Shown here in pieces: positions 1 to 11,900 of a stretch of DNA of 64,000 nucleotides. Origin of the DNA: Branchiostoma floridae (Eukaryota > Chordata > Leptocardii > Amphioxiformes > Branchiostomatidae). The position numbers and the translations under genes are program-made. Location: contig NC_049985.1 of the NCBI RefSeq assembly GCF_000003815.2, positions 14,104,411 to 14,168,410 on the forward strand, written 5' to 3'. Every line of letters starts with the position of its first letter. Within the stretch, counting starts at the first letter, position 1. Below the pieces are notes generated by a model. The model worked only from the letters and a program-made list of their open reading frames with translations. It did no database searches and had not been told where the DNA came from.

Positions 1-115
1 GATCTTTTGTGTGTACTACAGGAGTCAAAGCAGAGGATTTAGAATAAGGAACCTCGCTTTGTGTAAAATGATATCATTCCTAAAATAAAACAAAAGTAAG
101 ACGTTTCAAACGTAC

Positions 116-2516
116 CTGCTTTAGGTGGGTAGACCAACATAGTCATCAGAGACGCCGGGGTAGCTTTGCTGGAGCGATCTCGCGGTCTCGGACACTGTAA
201 CTTAGCTGGCTTGTCGGGTCTCTCCTCCCATAGCAGGCCAGCACTGAAATAACCGAGCCGCTTCAGACCGGCCTTGGTACAATGTGGGCATGGAATACTG
301 CATGTCCAACAGGAGCGAGACCATTCCTTCAGCAGGAGCTTTGTTTTCTCCACAATCGGTATGATGGCGTACAGCCACATGTCGTCAATCTTGTCTGAGA
401 CAGCGCGTCCTGAAATCATGATCTTCACTCCATTGTCGATCGTTTTTCGACGGACCAAGACGGGCTGTTCTCCAAGGTAAGACAGGGTGCCGTCTGACCA
501 GTCGTTTCCTGGACACAAATGTGGTGGAAGTTGAGCACACAGTCTTTCAAACAGACCGGTCGGTTCCTTCCCTTCTATGCTGAACTCTACTCCAATCTGT
601 TCCATTTCGGTGGGCACTCGTGTCGGCCAGCATCGCTTCACGTGCGGCGGCGTGCCGGGCGACTTCGGCAAGAACCAAGGGAACCTGTAGTACACCTCTC
701 CCGGCGTCAGAAAGGCGGTTCCAGCGGTACCCTTGGGCGGTGACGGCACGACATGGGTGATACCAAATATCTCCAGCACCTTGATGGTGGTCTCGAAGTC
801 ATCTGTCGTTGTTTTGTTCTTACTAAAATGTTTGAGGAGTACACCCTTCGGTAGAATTGCGCGACGTACGAAATTGTTCTTCACGATGCTGAAATCCTCC
901 GCCGACAGTTTAGAGTTCTGTCTTAAGGCGCCAAGAAGGCGTTCTTGGTCGTGGTCAAAAATCAACTTGAGAAGCGTGATGAGTTGAGTAGGGTCAGGAA
1001 ACACAACGTTCTGGAGGACGTCGCCCCTGTAGTGTAGGACGGAGCCGGTTTTGTGAAGGTAGCCCATCACAGCTTCCATTCCGTTCGAATCTAGATCAAG
1101 CTTTGACCCGAGATGCACACACTCCTCCCACGAGAGGCTGATATTGCTGGACTTCTCCCCTTCTAACTTAAGCAGTTTCTCCATGTTGATCCATGACCTG
1201 GGCAGGGTAGAATGAGCGCTCGGGAACAGATCCTTGTCGACTGAGATTTTGAATACATCTGTTTTCAAGTCGCTGATGCCGGACATGTCTTTAGAACTCA
1301 CTACTGCCACGTCACCATTCTTCACAAACTTCAGACCACTATCCAATTTGCACCGAAGCTTTTCTACCTTGCGCTGTAGTTGCTCTAGTTTTCTGCTTGC
1401 ATAAGGCCTCATGACATACTCTGCCTCGTCCCTTGCTTTGACAAGCTGTGTTTCTACCTCCTCAATCTGCGAGTGCAGGTGCTTCCTTCTTTCTTCAATG
1501 TACTTCACCACACGATCTTTGATGTCTCGGGTCTTCCCTTCTATCTGTCCCGCGGTCAACCTGTCAGCGTGGGTTCCCACTAGATAAACGACTGCATTGA
1601 CGACGCGAGAATCCACACTCTCTAGCCAGAACCTCACCGCTCTGTTGAACGCGCTTTGTCGGTAGCTCTTCAGATTTACCACCAACAGGTGAAGAGATCC
1701 TTCGCTCAGGAAAAACTGGTGCGTCAGTGTGTACACGTCATGGCCTCCAAAATCACACACCCGAATCTCTAGACTTTCGTCCCCTATCTTNNNNNNNNNN
1801 NNNNNNNNNNNNNNNNNNNNNNNNNNNNNNNNNNNNNNNNNNNNNNNNNNNNNNNNNNNNNNNNNNNNNNNNNNNNNNNNNNNNNNNNNNNNNNNNNNNN
1901 NNCATATCACTTCCGGAAACTTTGTAAACTTATTGGCATACAGATATAACGTATGTAACTTCTTTAGCTGGCCAAAGTTCTTTGGGAGATCGCTGATGTT
2001 GTTTCCGCCGTCTTTGTATTGACGATGTCCGAGGTAAAGGATTTCGAGATTGGCCAAATAACAAAAGTCCTCTGGGACGTTCTGTATCCTGTTTCCGCCA
2101 AGCCACAACTCTTTTAAACTGATGCACATCTCCTTGATACTTTTTGGGATGCTTTCGATTGCATTTTGAGAAATATTCAAACGCTCTAACTTCTTCAGCT
2201 TCACCACAACCTCTGGGAAGACAGTAAGTTTGTTATCCCATAGAGCTAACTGGATGAGATTCTTCAGTCGACTTAAGTCACGCCCCCTGGAGGGGTCGTC
2301 GGCTAGTGCCTCCAAGCCGTTACTATTCAGCCATAGGACACCAATGTCCAATCCAGATTCCTCTGTTTTTGCAATGATTTTCGTCAAAATTTTCTCGATG
2401 TCCTCCTTGGTCTGCTGCTTCCTGACCAAGTGGTTGGCGTGTAGCCGCCATCTTCCTCCTTCGTCTTCCTCCAACAATAGTTCTACCTTACCGACCCTTA
2501 ATGTGGAGTGTGACAT
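116..2516 (-). CDS. LRR-Roc-COR (ROCO, MFHAS1-like) protein, partial, large exon
   Basis: Large exon read from an ATG at 2516. Residues about 80-205 hold around five leucine-rich repeats of the LxxLxLxxNxL type. After the sequence gap comes a Ras-like Roc GTPase domain: a G3 motif DFGGH and a G4-like motif GTHAD are visible. A long charged coiled-coil stretch follows, then a COR-like region and a Cys-rich end (CSIPCPHC). ROCO proteins are GTPases that act as signalling scaffolds; MFHAS1 is the vertebrate relative with this LRR-Roc-COR layout. The G1 P-loop is not seen and should lie in the N gap at 1791-1902, whose 112 bases look too few to hold it, so the gap size is probably nominal. The open frame continues to 39, but a good donor (AG|GTACGT) at 116/115 suggests the exon ends there and the gene continues outside the window. 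Family is firm; orthology is not. Confidence 0.8.
1791..1902. other. Assembly gap (112 N) inside the ROCO exon
   Basis: Run of N between the last visible leucine-rich repeat and the Roc G3 motif. The reading frame happens to be kept across it, but the true missing length is unknown. Confidence 0.99.
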
Positions 2517-5023
2517 TTTCTGTGTTCTGCTTTTGCGATTGAAAAGCTCTAAAGACTAAGACACTTTTTGATTTGTGTTTGCTCCAATTCCTATTTATTC
2601 CTATGAATCTCAGACAAACGGCTTCTCTGTGTCACCCCATGTCCCGAAGGTAACGTAAGTCAAGCGACACCGGGCGGGAAAAGTGTAGTACTGCAGGTGA
2701 TTCGTCTTGTGAGGAAGAAGGCTCATCGTCTGTCCCTTCTGACATCTCGGAGCTATTCATTCCTGCAATGTAAACACACCGCAGGATGAAACTATGATTA
2801 TTTCCCAGTTGAAGTTTACATTTGTTTTGCTACTTGCTTATCCTTAGTAACTAGCATACATGTTAGTTACCCTTTCCGAAATCACAACAACACTACAGAA
2901 CTGAGCAGAGAACATTTCAAACGTCAAACAGATATTCTTCACCGTTCGGCTACCGGGTATGGCTTTTCTAAATCTGTTAAACAGTTATTCCATATCAACT
3001 GACACGTCTATATTTTGGTCTCACAATGAACCACCCCCGCCCTTAGTTACACTCTTTCTTTGAATTGTTATTGATTTTTAACCCCCAAAGGGTTTTATTT
3101 TGGAGAATCCCCTAGGCTTCCCCGTCGAACATGTCGAGTGGAATGGTCCTTGTGTGATTTAGTGGCTCAGTGCGTGCTGAGACAAGTTCTGCACAGGTAA
3201 ACATATTTTTGAGGATATGGTTGTTCAGGTAAGGTAACACCTTAAGTAAATGTTGACACATAATCACATGCTGCATATTTCATAAGGCGTCAACGTAGAG
3301 GGGGCAATGTACACAGTAGACACTATATGGTCAATGAGGTTATATAACCTCCGTGATATGGTCAATGGACTTTGTTTCCTTCAGATGTAAATACATCAAT
3401 CCCGAATAGATCACACAAAGGTGAAGTAAACAACACAAACTCGGCTGGCATTCAATATACATTTTGTATTGGTGTTCGATAGTAGTGCAGCTAGAGTTAC
3501 CATTTAAACTGACAAATAGTTTGCTTCTGAGATTCCTATCCGGTTAAAATACGCATAGAGTACGCATATAACGTTATAAAAATTTATTTCCGCCGCACAT
3601 GAAAATTCGTTATGCGTATTTCTCTAAGATTAATACATTCAATTACATTTGTGGGATCATGCCGCAATCGGCATGGTGTTCGATTCGATTTCGTTGATGT
3701 ACCTATTGTAAGATCCTCGCAATCCAGCCCCTGACTTCAAAGAGGGAGCCCACAAAATAAATCAATAACTACCCACTTTTAACGAAAGTAGAAAACGCGG
3801 AGTAGAACTTCCGCTATTTTGAACGATTGTAAGCTGTGGGTACTATATATGCCACTCACGATGAACGTAATCGATGTGGACTGCAGACACAGACCACGGA
3901 GTTTTGACATTCGAGCCATTGTATATGCTCTCTGTACCGTATGATCACAACAATTCACAAGTATGACCTCTTCGTGACGAAGGGATTTTTACAGGAACCT
4001 CCGCACTCGTACTTCGTACAAGCAGAGGTTCGGCTCGGGCTGTTTTGTTTTTCGACGTATTTTAGGCGTTTTTGTCGGGCTTAATTTCTATTTTGTCCCG
4101 TTTTTATCATATTTGGCCGGCGGACATGAAGAAACGGGACATGATAGAAAGCCCGAAGAAAGACGCTTAAAATCGGTAAAAACAACAACACCCATAGCCA
4201 AACCTATGCTTGGAGAGTATAACTTCCGCATGATCTGAGTAAAACTTTTGTCCGTAACAAGTGAAACTGAAACGCCTCGTATCTTAACGTTTGGGAAAAA
4301 CACTTTTGTTTGTGACAAACGTTACTTGTTGTTTTACTTCTATTCTTATGTGTATTGTTAATCCTGTAAGGGTAACTGTCACATTTTACAATAAAGCAAT
4401 CAATCAATTGTTAACTTCAGTTGGAGGGGTAATAATCACATTTAAGTTAAACAGCATGAAATATATTGCGAATGGATTCTTCTGAGACAATTTTGTTCCT
4501 TGGATACGACGCCATGGACGACGATGCATATGTTTTAAACACTCACACATAAGCAACACTTATAACATTATTCGATCTAAAGCGCGGCAACAACATGTAT
4601 CATAGTGATAGTACTTATGGTAACTGTCTGCTTCACAACAATCAGATTTGTCTATCTATCCGACACAGAACAATGATTTTAACACCACAGTCACGATAGT
4701 AGCGGAATACGGAACTTTCGCTATAAGTTTGGAATTCAGCCCACCCACCCGGCGCGCTCAGACATGTTGAAAAACAACAAGAGACGAAATACTTACGATG
4801 TACCCTAGTCTGAAGTCCATACAATCGGATACTATAGGACACATACCAGAAATACAAAAGCTAACGTCAAACTAACCAATGGCATTATTTGCTGACTGAT
4901 CGCCGGCACAAGCAGAGTCTTATGATTCATTCCGTCAGGGGAATACCCTTCGTCGTCCAAACTCGTGACCAGGATATTAGAGACCCTTCCACTTTTGCCA
5001 GTGTCCGAAATTATCCTTGTTTT

Positions 5024-5454
5024 NNNNNNNNNNNNNNNNNNNNNNNNNNNNNNNNNNNNNNNNNNNNNNNNNNNNNNNNNNNNNNNNNNNNNNNNNNNNN
5101 NNNNNNNNNNNNNNNNNNNNNNNNNNNNNNNNNNNNNNNNNNNNNNNNNNNNNNNNNNNNNNNNNNNNNNNNNNNNNNNNNNNNNNNNNNNNNNNNNNNN
5201 NNNNNNNNNNNNNNNNNNNNNNNNNNNNNNNNNNNNNNNNNNNNNNNNNNNNNNNNNNNNNNNNNNNNNNNNNNNNNNNNNNNNNNNNNNNNNNNNNNNN
5301 NNNNNNNNNNNNNNNNNNNNNNNNNNNNNNNNNNNNNNNNNNNNNNNNNNNNNNNNNNNNNNNNNNNNNNNNNNNNNNNNNNNNNNNNNNNNNNNNNNNN
5401 NNNNNNNNNNNNNNNNNNNNNNNNNNNNNNNNNNNNNNNNNNNNNNNNNNNNNN
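5024..5454. other. Assembly gap (431 N)
   Basis: Run of N. The open frames that span it in several phases are artefacts of the missing bases. Confidence 0.99.
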
Positions 5455-8220
5455 CTCCGTTATAAAATTATGAGAAATTGACTTCATCCCCCTCCCTACC
5501 TTGTCGTTTTCTTATGTTCAATGCGTAGCCCTGTATACAACATAGATATCTGCAGGCCGGTACAAGTGTGCACTAAAGAACACATTGTGGAACTTAAAAA
5601 CAGTCGAAGAAGCGGTAAGATATGGCAATTTCAAGTAACAACGTTAGAACAAGAATTTCACTTATTATCATTCGATGAGTCACCCACCCACCCCGCCTAC
5701 ACAGTGCTGATACCGTCTACAATAACATTTCTCCAAAATCAACATGGCACTGGATATAACATTGGCGTGCAGACATGTTAGTACAAACATCCTGACAGGA
5801 TTCATTCTCGGATTATGTTTATCCATGCATGTAAACTAAGCCACCTACCGTTTGAAATCATAGTTTTAGGTGGGTTAATTGCAAGTGACAAAAATAACTT
5901 GCAACCAAAGGTTAACAGTATAGTATGCGACTACTCTAGTCAAAAGACTAACCCTAAAATATAACTTATCAGTGGGCTTGACTTCTTCTTCTGAGACAGT
6001 AGAAGACGAAGGATCCCGCGTTTTCTGTAAAGTGTGGGTTTTGTGATGTTAGGAGGAGGGTACTACTTTCATTTTTGTCTGCAGAGTCGATTCCAAGACA
6101 TCGTGCGGATGTTTGCTGCCATTGTTTAGAATTGATTTTAAAGTTTTGTAATTATATGTCTAGGACATTTGATAATTCCGAAATATATTTCACACTGTTT
6201 CAACTTTATAAATATTTCCCTGGTCCTGTAAAACTTTGGAAATATTCATGGTGTGGAATTTGATACTTCTACCATTCTACCATTTTTACCATTTTCTACC
6301 ATTTTTTGTAAATGCAAGGAGCTTTTTTCCTTGATGCAAGGAGCTCTTGGTAAATGGTTCAGTGGGCTGGGAAGATAGCAATTCACACATCCTTGCAAAG
6401 TATGGTTGGGTGCCATGCAACAATGGCCCACCACAAAGGACCCACCAGTGTCCAGCAGTGAAATCTAAAAATATACAGATGCAACAATAGGGCTTACTTT
6501 TTGTAAATGTGAAGTAATCACACAGAGGTTTCACAATTATTCTAAATAAAGATATTTTTGTACAGTTACTTACTAAATGTTTCTAAAATATTCAAAGGAA
6601 TTCAAATAGATGAGTATTTTCTTACTCAATTTTTTGAAAAGAATGTAATTGTTGTGGCTCAAATATTCTTTTATTCAAAATAATTCAGACTAATTACAGA
6701 TATCACCTAAAAACCCTCACGGTGTCTTGGAATAGACTCTAAACGAGGTTGGGATGGAAATAAATAGTGGCCTCTTTGAAGAGCTCTTTTCTTTCTTGAT
6801 CGTAGAAGGACAGATCGAAGTAAAATGTGTTTCGTCTTCTACCTTATCCAGCATACTGTATTGCCAGGTTCTTTCGCACACAGGTAACTTCTTATATCGC
6901 CCGTTTTCTATTTCAAGGGGGTGGGACCTGATTCTAATTTTGCTAATTGCGCAGTGAAGATCAAAACCATCTAGTTCTAGATATTTCCATAGTATTACAC
7001 GTCTTATGAAACCTTAACTTCCCGGTGTCAATACTTAAATTTAGACAAAAGGTCTGGACATACGTATTATTCTGGATTTAAAGTTTAACATTGTACGTAC
7101 AGGTTTAGTGTCGCTGATAAGTCACATACGAGGGAGCGTTCTGGTCCCAGGGTGGCCGCGGTCAGCGCTGGTTCTCTCGCCGTTTAGGACTCTTGTGTCA
7201 CTCCCCAAGCTACGTACAAGCACGCTATGCTGGCCATAGGCACGAGCAAACCCAGACGCCAACAATGTACTCGACAGAAGCAGACACTTTCCCTGTACAG
7301 CCAGCCAGTCTTTGTCTGGCTCAAAACAACATGTTTTCATAAGTACCACATGATCATCTGGCAACTTGCCACAATTCAGTAGTCAAACATTACAGGCCTA
7401 GGCAACAATTCGAATATGCTCTGTGACATCACGTCACATTGTTTGTTTGTGTTCGGAAAGCTTTTAAGGAATTATACCTGCATTTCGTTGCATGTATTAA
7501 GTAGACCGATTAAATCGCGCTTATAGAGGCCCGCCCAACATCATACAGTATTACAGATGACATTTTTGTCATGAGTAAAGTTAACGTTACACAACAAAGA
7601 CCAACAAACATGCAATTGATATACGGAAATGCAAACATATGACATAATTGCGACCACGTTCGCATTGGCATTTCAGTTACTTTCCATATTTTCTAAGTTC
7701 GGGTAAAAACATTATAAGGGTTTGACAGTTGCTAGCTTCTTTTGAGAATAGATTCAGACGTCATCGTGAAAAATATGACAAGTAGATTTGGACCCACAAC
7801 ACGTGATGTAATTACGTCATGGGGGCGCCCCTTTGTAAGCAGGTGCAGGTGCAGGTGGGGCTGTCAATGATTGACAGGGTTATGGAGGCAAACCAACAAG
7901 ACAACATTTGGCGACTTCTGTCCTGTGGATTTCTAATTGTTCCGGGTGACATCGTAAAACCCCCGCTCTCGTCTCTGGTTTAAACCGGTTTAATGAGTGA
8001 CAAGACTCGGTCTAACAACTTCCTTTTCTAAAACTAATCCATTTCCGAGTTCGGATTACATTGAGCGCTGGTACTGTAACTTACAAGTTACAACTAAACG
8101 TAACTAGTCCTACTACTTCCAAGCCTCCTAAAATTCAGAGAGCAAACAGTGATTTTGCAACTTGCAGAGAATTCCCAATAGACTATCGGTCTGACATGCA
8201 GTGTACGTTCAACTAGAACT

Positions 8221-8262
8221 CAACGGCTGGGACCTGACGTATTTCTGCTGACCAAGAAGTTG
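8221..8262 (+). other. Possible non-coding first exon of DAO (3' part)
   Basis: A strong donor, TTG|GTGAGTAC, ends at 8262. The first DAO coding exon begins with an acceptor only eight bases before its ATG, so a 5'UTR exon upstream is required. This donor is the best candidate seen. The transcription start is not determined. Confidence 0.35.
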
Positions 8263-8948
8263 GTGAGTACTAATAATATTGAATACATATAGTCTAATAC
8301 TAGTAGAACGTTACGTATGCTACTATTGCTTGACTCACACCCAGAGTCTATTCTCCAAGCAGAGGTTGGGTTGCGGGATTCCCAGTACCCATGGCTCCAC
8401 TGAAACCATTATTGCCAATGTAATAAAACCATAACTCAGCCTTGTCGGAATATACTGTATATTGTGGCCAATGCCCAATATTTCCGTCAAAGTGTTGTTT
8501 TCTCGAATTATGACTTTCATATTGTGTGCTTTTTGAAAATATTTATTGAACAGGTGTCAGTTCGCTATAGTTGTCACTTGGTACAAACTGAATGATACGT
8601 CGATACATTAGTTTGCCATGGGGTAAAATATTTACTGTGGGATTCTCCAATAACATTTCACTAATCAATAATATCTCTGAAGTTGCAGAAGCATCCTTAA
8701 AACGCTCATCAAACTCTTTTCAAATCGTGATCGTCAGGAACCTGGCGCAGACTCCACATTTGCTTTTATATTGTAGGGTATCATTACATGACCTTTGACA
8801 GATGACCTTACGAACCTTTCTACCGCTTTCACTCGGCTAGGGTAAATAGAGTTCGTGTCACGAAACTACGGAGGACTCCAGCATATATGCTAGATCTTCA
8901 TCATTATAAACTACCATTCCACATTTCAGCACTTCTGTAGCCGGTGTG

Positions 8949-11900
8949 ATGATGAAGGTTGTTGTTGTTGGGGGCGGTGTGATCGGCCTGTCCTCTGCGC
9001 TGTGTGTGAAGGAGCGGTGCCAGCGGGCAGACGTGACGGTAGTGGCAGCGGAGTTTACACCCAACACAACAGGGGACGGGGCCGCAGGGATCTGGCAACC
9101 ACAGCTCTGGAACGTGACACAACAAGAACTGTCAGTGTTTACACACTTGATTTTTAACATCCTTGGTGTTTACCAGGTGTTTACTAAACGATCCTTTAGT
9201 AGATAAGCTGTCTGGTAGCTTAAATATATGTATAACGCTCAACAACGTTAACGTTTACCTAGTGACCTACATGCGCACGATTTCGTCATACCTGAACTTT
9301 TGAACCCTGTAACGTTACTTCGTTGAATAGCTAGGGTAGGTTTGGCTAATCTCCAAGCAGATCTTCCGTGGAATAAGACAGTATCATAAGCTGGGGAAGG
9401 CGTTTGGTCGGCAGAGGAGTAAATTGGCCACGCGAAGTGCCACGGAAGATCTGCTTGGAGATTAGGTTTGGCAGGGTAATACTATGCCCATTGAAGCAGT
9501 TAACGTGCGACTATTAAACTATAAAAGTGTTGAATCTTAGGGTATAACTCTTCTCATACTAATAAGCAATGGAATATGGAATATCAAACCTTCGTCCAAT
9601 GGATCGTTAACGTTATCATATCACTTGAGTTACATGTTACACTGTTACATTTAGATGGCAACATTACGGATAGTTCAACCATAACAAATTGAGCACTCTG
9701 TCGTTTCCATACATTTAATTTCAGGAAATGGCTACAATGGACGTTTGACCACCTCTCCCGACTGTACAAGACTGAATTCTCCCACCGAATCGGTCTGTTC
9801 TGCCAGTCAGGCTACAATGTGTTCGACAAGGAAGTCCCGGTAAGAGGGATGTTTTCCTTTGCCATATGCTGTATTTTGCTAGCCTGGGTATCATCCAGAA
9901 AGTAGTTCGCTCCGGCGTTTATTATATACGCTATATACAGTCGCTTCTTGCGCTGACATTCATTATACACTATATACTGTCGCTTCTCTGCTGTTCCGTC
10001 GGGTGGCAGAAGCGAACATAGGAGCGAACTGCTACCTGGATGGTACCCAGGCTAGTGTTTTGCAACATTTGATTCTCACACATAATCGGAATAGTTATTA
10101 AGTTCTTGACCATGTATTATGTGTGCAACACCTTCCGAAGAATCCGTACACTAATTTAAAACTTCAATCCATTTGTACTGACGTGAACCTGTGTTGAAAC
10201 ACTTTGCTTCCATGCCAGGATCCTCCGTGGAAAGACATCGTACTGGGCTTCAGACATCTGACTGAAGATGAAGTCAAGAAGTTTCCAGGATACAGGTATA
10301 AAAGTTTCACCCCTCCGTCATGACCATGTATTTCACGTCTTATTAATTTACTTGCAGGTCTCAAGCGTATTGAATGTCTACTTCCGGCATTGTTCCTACT
10401 TCCGGCAAGATCGTAATATCATAGGCAATAAAGTAGGACTCAATTTCGCCGAATCATTGAGGTTCTATTCAAGCCGTAACTTACCAGTGTCACACCACGC
10501 CGATATTGAGGACTTGTGTGCTAGAGTCCTGACGCCCTTTGTTGTTATATATTACAGCTACGGATGGTTCAACACTACGTTGATGTTGGAATGCAGGTCG
10601 TACTTGCCGTGGTTGACTCAGAGGTTTGGCGATATTTTCTCTCTCTTTTTAATGATAACACACTACAATATTTTATTACACTGTTTTTAAGGTCCTATGG
10701 CTTATGTATTGATTCAAAGACTAGGTTCCTATTTTGTTGATATAACCACACGTATGCAATCAAGAATATGATATTTTAATATATTCTAATAGTACAGCAA
10801 CTTCGGAACTTCCCTTCCGATTCCTCAGTCTATTAAATTTTGTGATGATCCTCCCCAGGCTGAAGGAGAAAGGAGTCAAGTTTGAACAGAGAAAGATCGC
10901 TAGCCTTTCCGAGGTTAGTAACAGTCCTTAAACTTTTTAGAATGATGTTTATACTGTTATCTCTGTTAGTATATACATGTAATAAGTGGGAGTTTTGAGA
11001 CTCGACGTCGTTTTGTACGATGTGCAAGACTTCGCGTGGCTTGATTTCCTATAACCCAACGGTTGTACATGTACGCTAAGAATCGCTACTATTTACAAGT
11101 AATTTTCTATTGACAAGACTAAGTATACAGAAGGCGCATTGCTTGCATTATTTCCTTGTTTTTCGCCCCTGTGTAGGTCTGCAGTGACTACGATGTCGTC
11201 ATCAACTGCTGCGGACTGTCCGCTAGGAAAATGTTGAACGACCAGGAAGTCAAACCTGGGCGGGGCCAGATTGTCAGAGTAGGCAACGTCACAAACAGCT
11301 GTCAATCATTGTCGAACTTTTTTGCATCAATAATCGTTCATTTCAGAATGTTCACTATGTAGAAATAATGTAAAGATTGGGTTTGACAATTTCTTTCATC
11401 TGACGTTGCCCTCAATAGGTTCATGCCCCTTGGGTCAAACACTTCCTCCTCACGCACAACCTGGACACAGCGACCTACAACTCACCCTACATCATTCCAG
11501 GGTAAGCTGATCTACACAGACCACTACCAAAGTGGGATCATGTGGCACAATCGGTAAGGTGTTTGGTTCAGAATCTAGAGGACCCGAACCCCGGGCTTCG
11601 AATCCTGCCATATCACCGACCTTGTACACTTTTGAAAGGCACTTAACACGACTTTCTTACTCCGATCAGGTGTAAAAATGGAAACCCGACTTCCAAAACT
11701 ATGCCCTTACAGCATCAAAAAGCCCATGGGACTATTCCTACCTTCTGTCTGTTCGTTGTATGTGGCACTGTTAAAATAAGTTACTAGACTTACTGTCTGT
11801 AAGCAAATATTAAAAAGAAAAACTGCAACCCAATCATCCAACAAGATTATTTGTGATTTCTAATCGTTACATATCAAGTATCACCTGTTTTAGCTGGAAT

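Larger units (their letters stand above)
2517..8262. other. Non-coding stretch between ROCO gene and DAO
   Basis: No ORF here resembles a known protein and codon structure is poor. It should contain the promoter of the minus-strand ROCO gene near 2517-2800 and that of DAO near 8000-8260. It also contains a 431-base N gap, so a hidden exon cannot be excluded. A tRNA/SINE-like start is seen near 3653-3690. Confidence 0.5.

Noticed and set aside
4889-5487. Several ORFs crossing the 431-base N run
   Set aside because: They are open only because N is untranslated; flanking codons show no coding signal.
9584-9769. Minus-strand ORF over DAO exon 3
   Set aside because: Shadow of the DAO exon, which is supported by homology and splice phases.
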